The notes under the pieces: model-generated
Told to the model about the DNA's origin: nothing
Databases searched by the model: none
What the model saw: the letters and a program-made list of their open reading frames with translations, nothing else
Translations under genes and position numbers: made by a program
Shown: positions 6,145 to 8,195 of the stretch, piece after piece
Layout of the letters: every line of letters begins with the position of its first letter
Numbering within the stretch: position 1 is the first letter of the stretch
Origin: Spirochaetota bacterium
GTDB taxonomy: Bacteria > Spirochaetota > Spirochaetia > DSM-27196 > PWMO01
DNA length: 8,195 nucleotides
Assembly (NCBI GenBank): GCA_009908925.1
Contig: JAAAOH010000366.1
Coordinates: 1-8,195 of the forward strand
Reading direction: 5' to 3'

Positions 6145-7203
6145 TCAGTTGTTGTCGGCTGAGGCAACAAGGGCGTCCCGATTGCGCAACACCTGCCTGA
6201 CCTGCCGGACGCCTACGGCGTAGAGATATGGCTCGCCGTCGGCCGCGGTATCCACTCCGGGCCCCTCGAGGCGCATGTAGTAGCGAGCCTCTCCGGCAGG
6301 TTCGCCTATTCTCAGCTGAAATGTCCGTCCGTTCTCGTCCTCGAAAACAAGCTCGGCCTGCGGTTCAGCAAGCCCAGGGTCAACCGAAGAGTCGGGAACG
6401 AAGGCTGCCGCCTCGAGCGCCGCTACGCGCCCGGCCCAGACCTCGACGGCGTTCCCACTGAGCTCTTCCGGCAGGTTCCCGTCGCCGGTCTCGAGCCGCC
6501 AGGAGGAGGCACCGGCGGCAGCCTCTCGGAACACGGTAAAGCTGTCCACGATACGGGTATCCGCGTCGATTCTCAGGTCGGCGTCAACCGAGAGGCGGGT
6601 AATGCCGCGGGCACTGAGATCATCGGGGAGCGGTCGCAGGTCCGACCAGTAAGGCGGCTGCCGACCAAAGTAGGAACCGATGTCACCGTCGACGATCCGG
6701 ACCTCGCCCGCGCCGTCGATCCGCGCGTACATCCGTCCACCTCCTGCCGCCGCATCGCCGAAGAAAAGCCTCGCGATCTCCTCGTCGCGTTCATCGAAGA
6801 GGACGGCGACACGCGCCGCCTCCTCGTCGACCCCAAAATCCTCGAAGTACTCCTCGCCACGTGCGGCGACGCGCACCGACCTCAGTGCACCAAGGGCTTT
6901 CAGAAAGTCTTCCACGCGCTCGGCATCCGCGGGAAACAGACCTTCCCCGATGCGGACCGACCACTCCCCGTCCGCGCCTTCGCGCAGGACCGTGGCGGCG
7001 TCGGCCTCACCGGCGCCCGCTGCCGCACGGCGTCCCGAGAGCCGGATCGCCCGCGCCTCGGAGACTTGTGCCGCCGCGACCAGCGGCTCGCCGGCCACGG
7101 AAGACCTGCTCGCCCGGGAGACTCCGAGCGATCCCACGATGTAGGTCGCCAAGAGGACGACGAACACCGAGCAAAGGGTAATGAGCTTCGTTTTCGGCGT
7201 CAT
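6145..7203 (-). CDS. DUF4340 protein, GldG-type ABC transporter partner
   Basis: This 352-aa protein has an N-terminal signal-anchor (about residues 6-24, LITLCSVFVVLLATYIVG) after a short basic end, then an extracytoplasmic Ala/Glu/Asp-rich region. It shows the usual DUF4340 layout: W81 in GEWSVRI, PADAERVEDFLKALGALRSV (91-110), YFEDFGVDE (119-127), LFFGDAAAGGGRMYARIDG with a typical tyrosine before the alanine, then YWSDLRPLP (185-193). A second, similar half follows, with AELVFEDENGRTFQLRIGE and YYMRLEG. Genes of this family commonly follow the GldG-like subunit of ABC exporters, as here. The start overlaps the preceding stop by 1 nt (TAATG) and has GAGG 7 nt upstream, so translation is coupled. 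It probably acts as an envelope-side accessory of the transporter; the cargo is unknown. The stop is only 8 nt from that of the convergent gene. Confidence 0.85.
   Translation of the reverse strand: MTPKTKLITLCSVFVVLLATYIVGSLGVSRASRSSVAGEPLVAAAQVSEARAIRLSGRRAAAGAGEADAATVLREGADGEWSVRIGEGLFPADAERVEDFLKALGALRSVRVAARGEEYFEDFGVDEEAARVAVLFDERDEEIARLFFGDAAAGGGRMYARIDGAGEVRIVDGDIGSYFGRQPPYWSDLRPLPDDLSARGITRLSVDADLRIDADTRIVDSFTVFREAAAGASSWRLETGDGNLPEELSGNAVEVWAGRVAALEAAAFVPDSSVDPGLAEPQAELVFEDENGRTFQLRIGEPAGEARYYMRLEGPGVDTAADGEPYLYAVGVRQVRQVLRNRDALVASADNN
6149..6170. terminator. weak hairpin at convergent ends
   Basis: TTGTTGTC (6149-6156) and GGCAACAA (6163-6170) form an 8-bp stem with one G-T pair and a 6-nt loop. 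It lies 12 nt after the plus-strand stop at 6134-6136 and inside the last codons of the DUF4340 gene. No T-run follows, so use as an intrinsic terminator is uncertain. Confidence 0.25.
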
Positions 7204-8195
7204 TACTCAGCCTCGCTCTCGTTCGGGGGTCGGTGAGCCCATTCGCGGCGCCGCATGAAGCGCACGACGCCGTAAGCGATGACGAATAGCGGCATGACGT
7301 AGATGTTTATGACCTCCGCAACCCGGACGAGGCTCCTCCTCAGCCCGGGCTCTTCAATGGCGGAGAGTCGCATGTCGCGGGTGGTGCGGGTACGAATCTG
7401 CAGTAGATCCTCGTCGTTCGAAAGCCACGTGAGGGCATTCGCCGCAAAATCCAAATTGTAGCTGCTTTCGGTATATTGGATGAGGTTGCTCGCAAAGTCG
7501 GAGTCTCCAATCACCACTACCCGTGCCTGGTCGGTTGACGTGACCGGAGAGCTCCACGCCCGCTCTTCGCCCTCTCGGGTCGGAATACGCCCGTCGGAGA
7601 AGTAGCTCTCGAGCGCGCCGGTGAGGGTCACTCCCACCACGTGCCGGCCCCGGGTCTCGGCGCGATTGCGGTCGAAGGCTGCCGGACGGCTCGGATCGAG
7701 GGGGAAGCGGTCCTGCAGCAGCCAGGACTCGGGCGAAGTTTGCAGCAGGACCTCGGCGTTCTCGGAGGTCACGGTAATCGGGGAGGCCCAGTAGAGGTCG
7801 AGCCCCGGGAAACGGGCGGTGATGGGGTGAGCGTCATCAGCCCCGGAGCCGCTGACGCTCACCCAGTGCGGATAGGGCTCGAGCGTTTGCACCGTCACCT
7901 GACCCGACGGACGGCGAAACGGGATCCGGCGGTTGACGGTATCGAGCACGAGCTCCGGCTCTACACGGGCCCCGTAGGCAGCAAGCAGATCGAGGATCGG
8001 CATGTCCTCCGGAGCGCGCGCGGTGAGGCCTCGCTGAGCGTCCACCATCACCCCCTCCACTGCAAAGAGCACGCTGCCCCCCCTCATCAGGTACTGATCG
8101 ACCGGAAAGAGATCGAACCCGTCGAGGCCGGGCCCGCCGATGACGAAGAGCACGGTGACCTCCGGCGGGATCTCCTCTCCCCGACGGATCGGGCG
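7203..8195 (-). CDS. GldG-family ABC transporter auxiliary protein, 3' part
   Basis: The minus-strand frame is open to the window edge, so the N-terminus is missing; 330 residues are visible. A GTG at 8153 could be read as a start, but the codons before it (RRGEEIPPEVT) lead directly into VLFVIGGPGLDGFD, the usual GldG/ABC_transp_aux (PF09822) strand, so it is internal. Further landmarks are FPVDQYLMRGGSVLFAVEG, LLAAYGARVEPELVLD, HPITARFPGLDLYWASPIT, VVVIGDSDFASN and a C-terminal membrane helix (about visible residues 296-313, YVMPLFVIAYGVVRF) followed by MRRREW. The missing N-terminus would carry the first membrane helix. In this family the protein is the extracytoplasmic auxiliary part of an ABC exporter related to the Gld gliding system. 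A permease and an ATPase are expected upstream, beyond 8195. The DUF4340 gene follows with a 1-nt overlap. The name does not prove gliding; many non-gliding bacteria carry this set. Confidence 0.88.
   Translation of the reverse strand, partial: RPIRRGEEIPPEVTVLFVIGGPGLDGFDLFPVDQYLMRGGSVLFAVEGVMVDAQRGLTARAPEDMPILDLLAAYGARVEPELVLDTVNRRIPFRRPSGQVTVQTLEPYPHWVSVSGSGADDAHPITARFPGLDLYWASPITVTSENAEVLLQTSPESWLLQDRFPLDPSRPAAFDRNRAETRGRHVVGVTLTGALESYFSDGRIPTREGEERAWSSPVTSTDQARVVVIGDSDFASNLIQYTESSYNLDFAANALTWLSNDEDLLQIRTRTTRDMRLSAIEEPGLRRSLVRVAEVINIYVMPLFVIAYGVVRFMRRREWAHRPPNESEAE

Noticed and set aside
8151..8153. GTG at 8153 as the start of the GldG-family gene
   Set aside because: The frame is open upstream to the window edge and the preceding residues fit the family, so this GTG is an internal valine.
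1..8195. CRISPR array, tRNA/rRNA, insertion sequence, toxin-antitoxin or defence island
   Set aside because: No regularly spaced direct repeats, no tRNA-like cloverleaf, no transposase or terminal inverted repeats and no recognisable defence domains were seen on either strand.

Overview
The window is a gene-dense, GC-rich bacterial chromosome segment with no RNA genes, insertion sequences, CRISPR array or phage genes that I can see. The gene set is two tandem DUF115/MptE-like ('motility associated factor') proteins next to a GAF/GGDEF-like protein, a membrane protein with a dead GGDEF domain, a stand-alone MEMO-family protein and a GldG/DUF4340 ABC-transporter pair. Together with the base composition this suggests a high-GC free-living spirochaete (Spirochaetales-like). 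That assignment is an inference from gene content; no rRNA or other marker is present.

Layout. (1) 2-4036, plus strand: a tight three-gene operon made of the 3' end of a GAF-like/degenerate-GGDEF protein, then two DUF115 paralogues. Gene 1 to gene 2 is separated by 2 nt, and gene 2 to gene 3 by an ATGA stop/start overlap. The first DUF115 gene is split by an apparent one-base frameshift near 1699-1716. The second is intact. (2) 4009-4833, minus strand: a MEMO1/AmrB-type protein converging on the operon and overlapping its 3' end by 28 nt. (3) 4834-4924: a 91-nt divergent intergenic region, the only real regulatory spacer in the window. It has a near-consensus Shine-Dalgarno on the minus side and a perfect TATAAT hexamer placed so close to the plus-strand ATG that the transcript could be leaderless. 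(4) 4925-6136, plus strand: a two-TM sensor-like protein whose cytoplasmic GGDEF domain has lost its signature (GRRSF). (5) 6145-8195, minus strand: the downstream end of a GldG-type ABC transporter operon, with a DUF4340 protein preceded by a 5'-truncated GldG/ABC_transp_aux protein (1-nt TAATG overlap). Its permease and ATPase genes would be expected beyond 8195.

How they fit together. The operon at 2-4036 probably acts in one cytoplasmic process. DUF115 proteins of bacteria are linked to flagellin glycosylation and motility, while archaeal MptE is a pterin pyrophosphokinase, so the substrate here is open. The GldG/DUF4340 pair belongs to an ABC exporter of unknown cargo. The MEMO gene lacks its usual AMMECR1 and radical-SAM partners in this window. 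I see no clear new defence or mobile system. The points most worth checking are the frameshift, the two signature-less GGDEF-like proteins, and the possible leaderless promoter.
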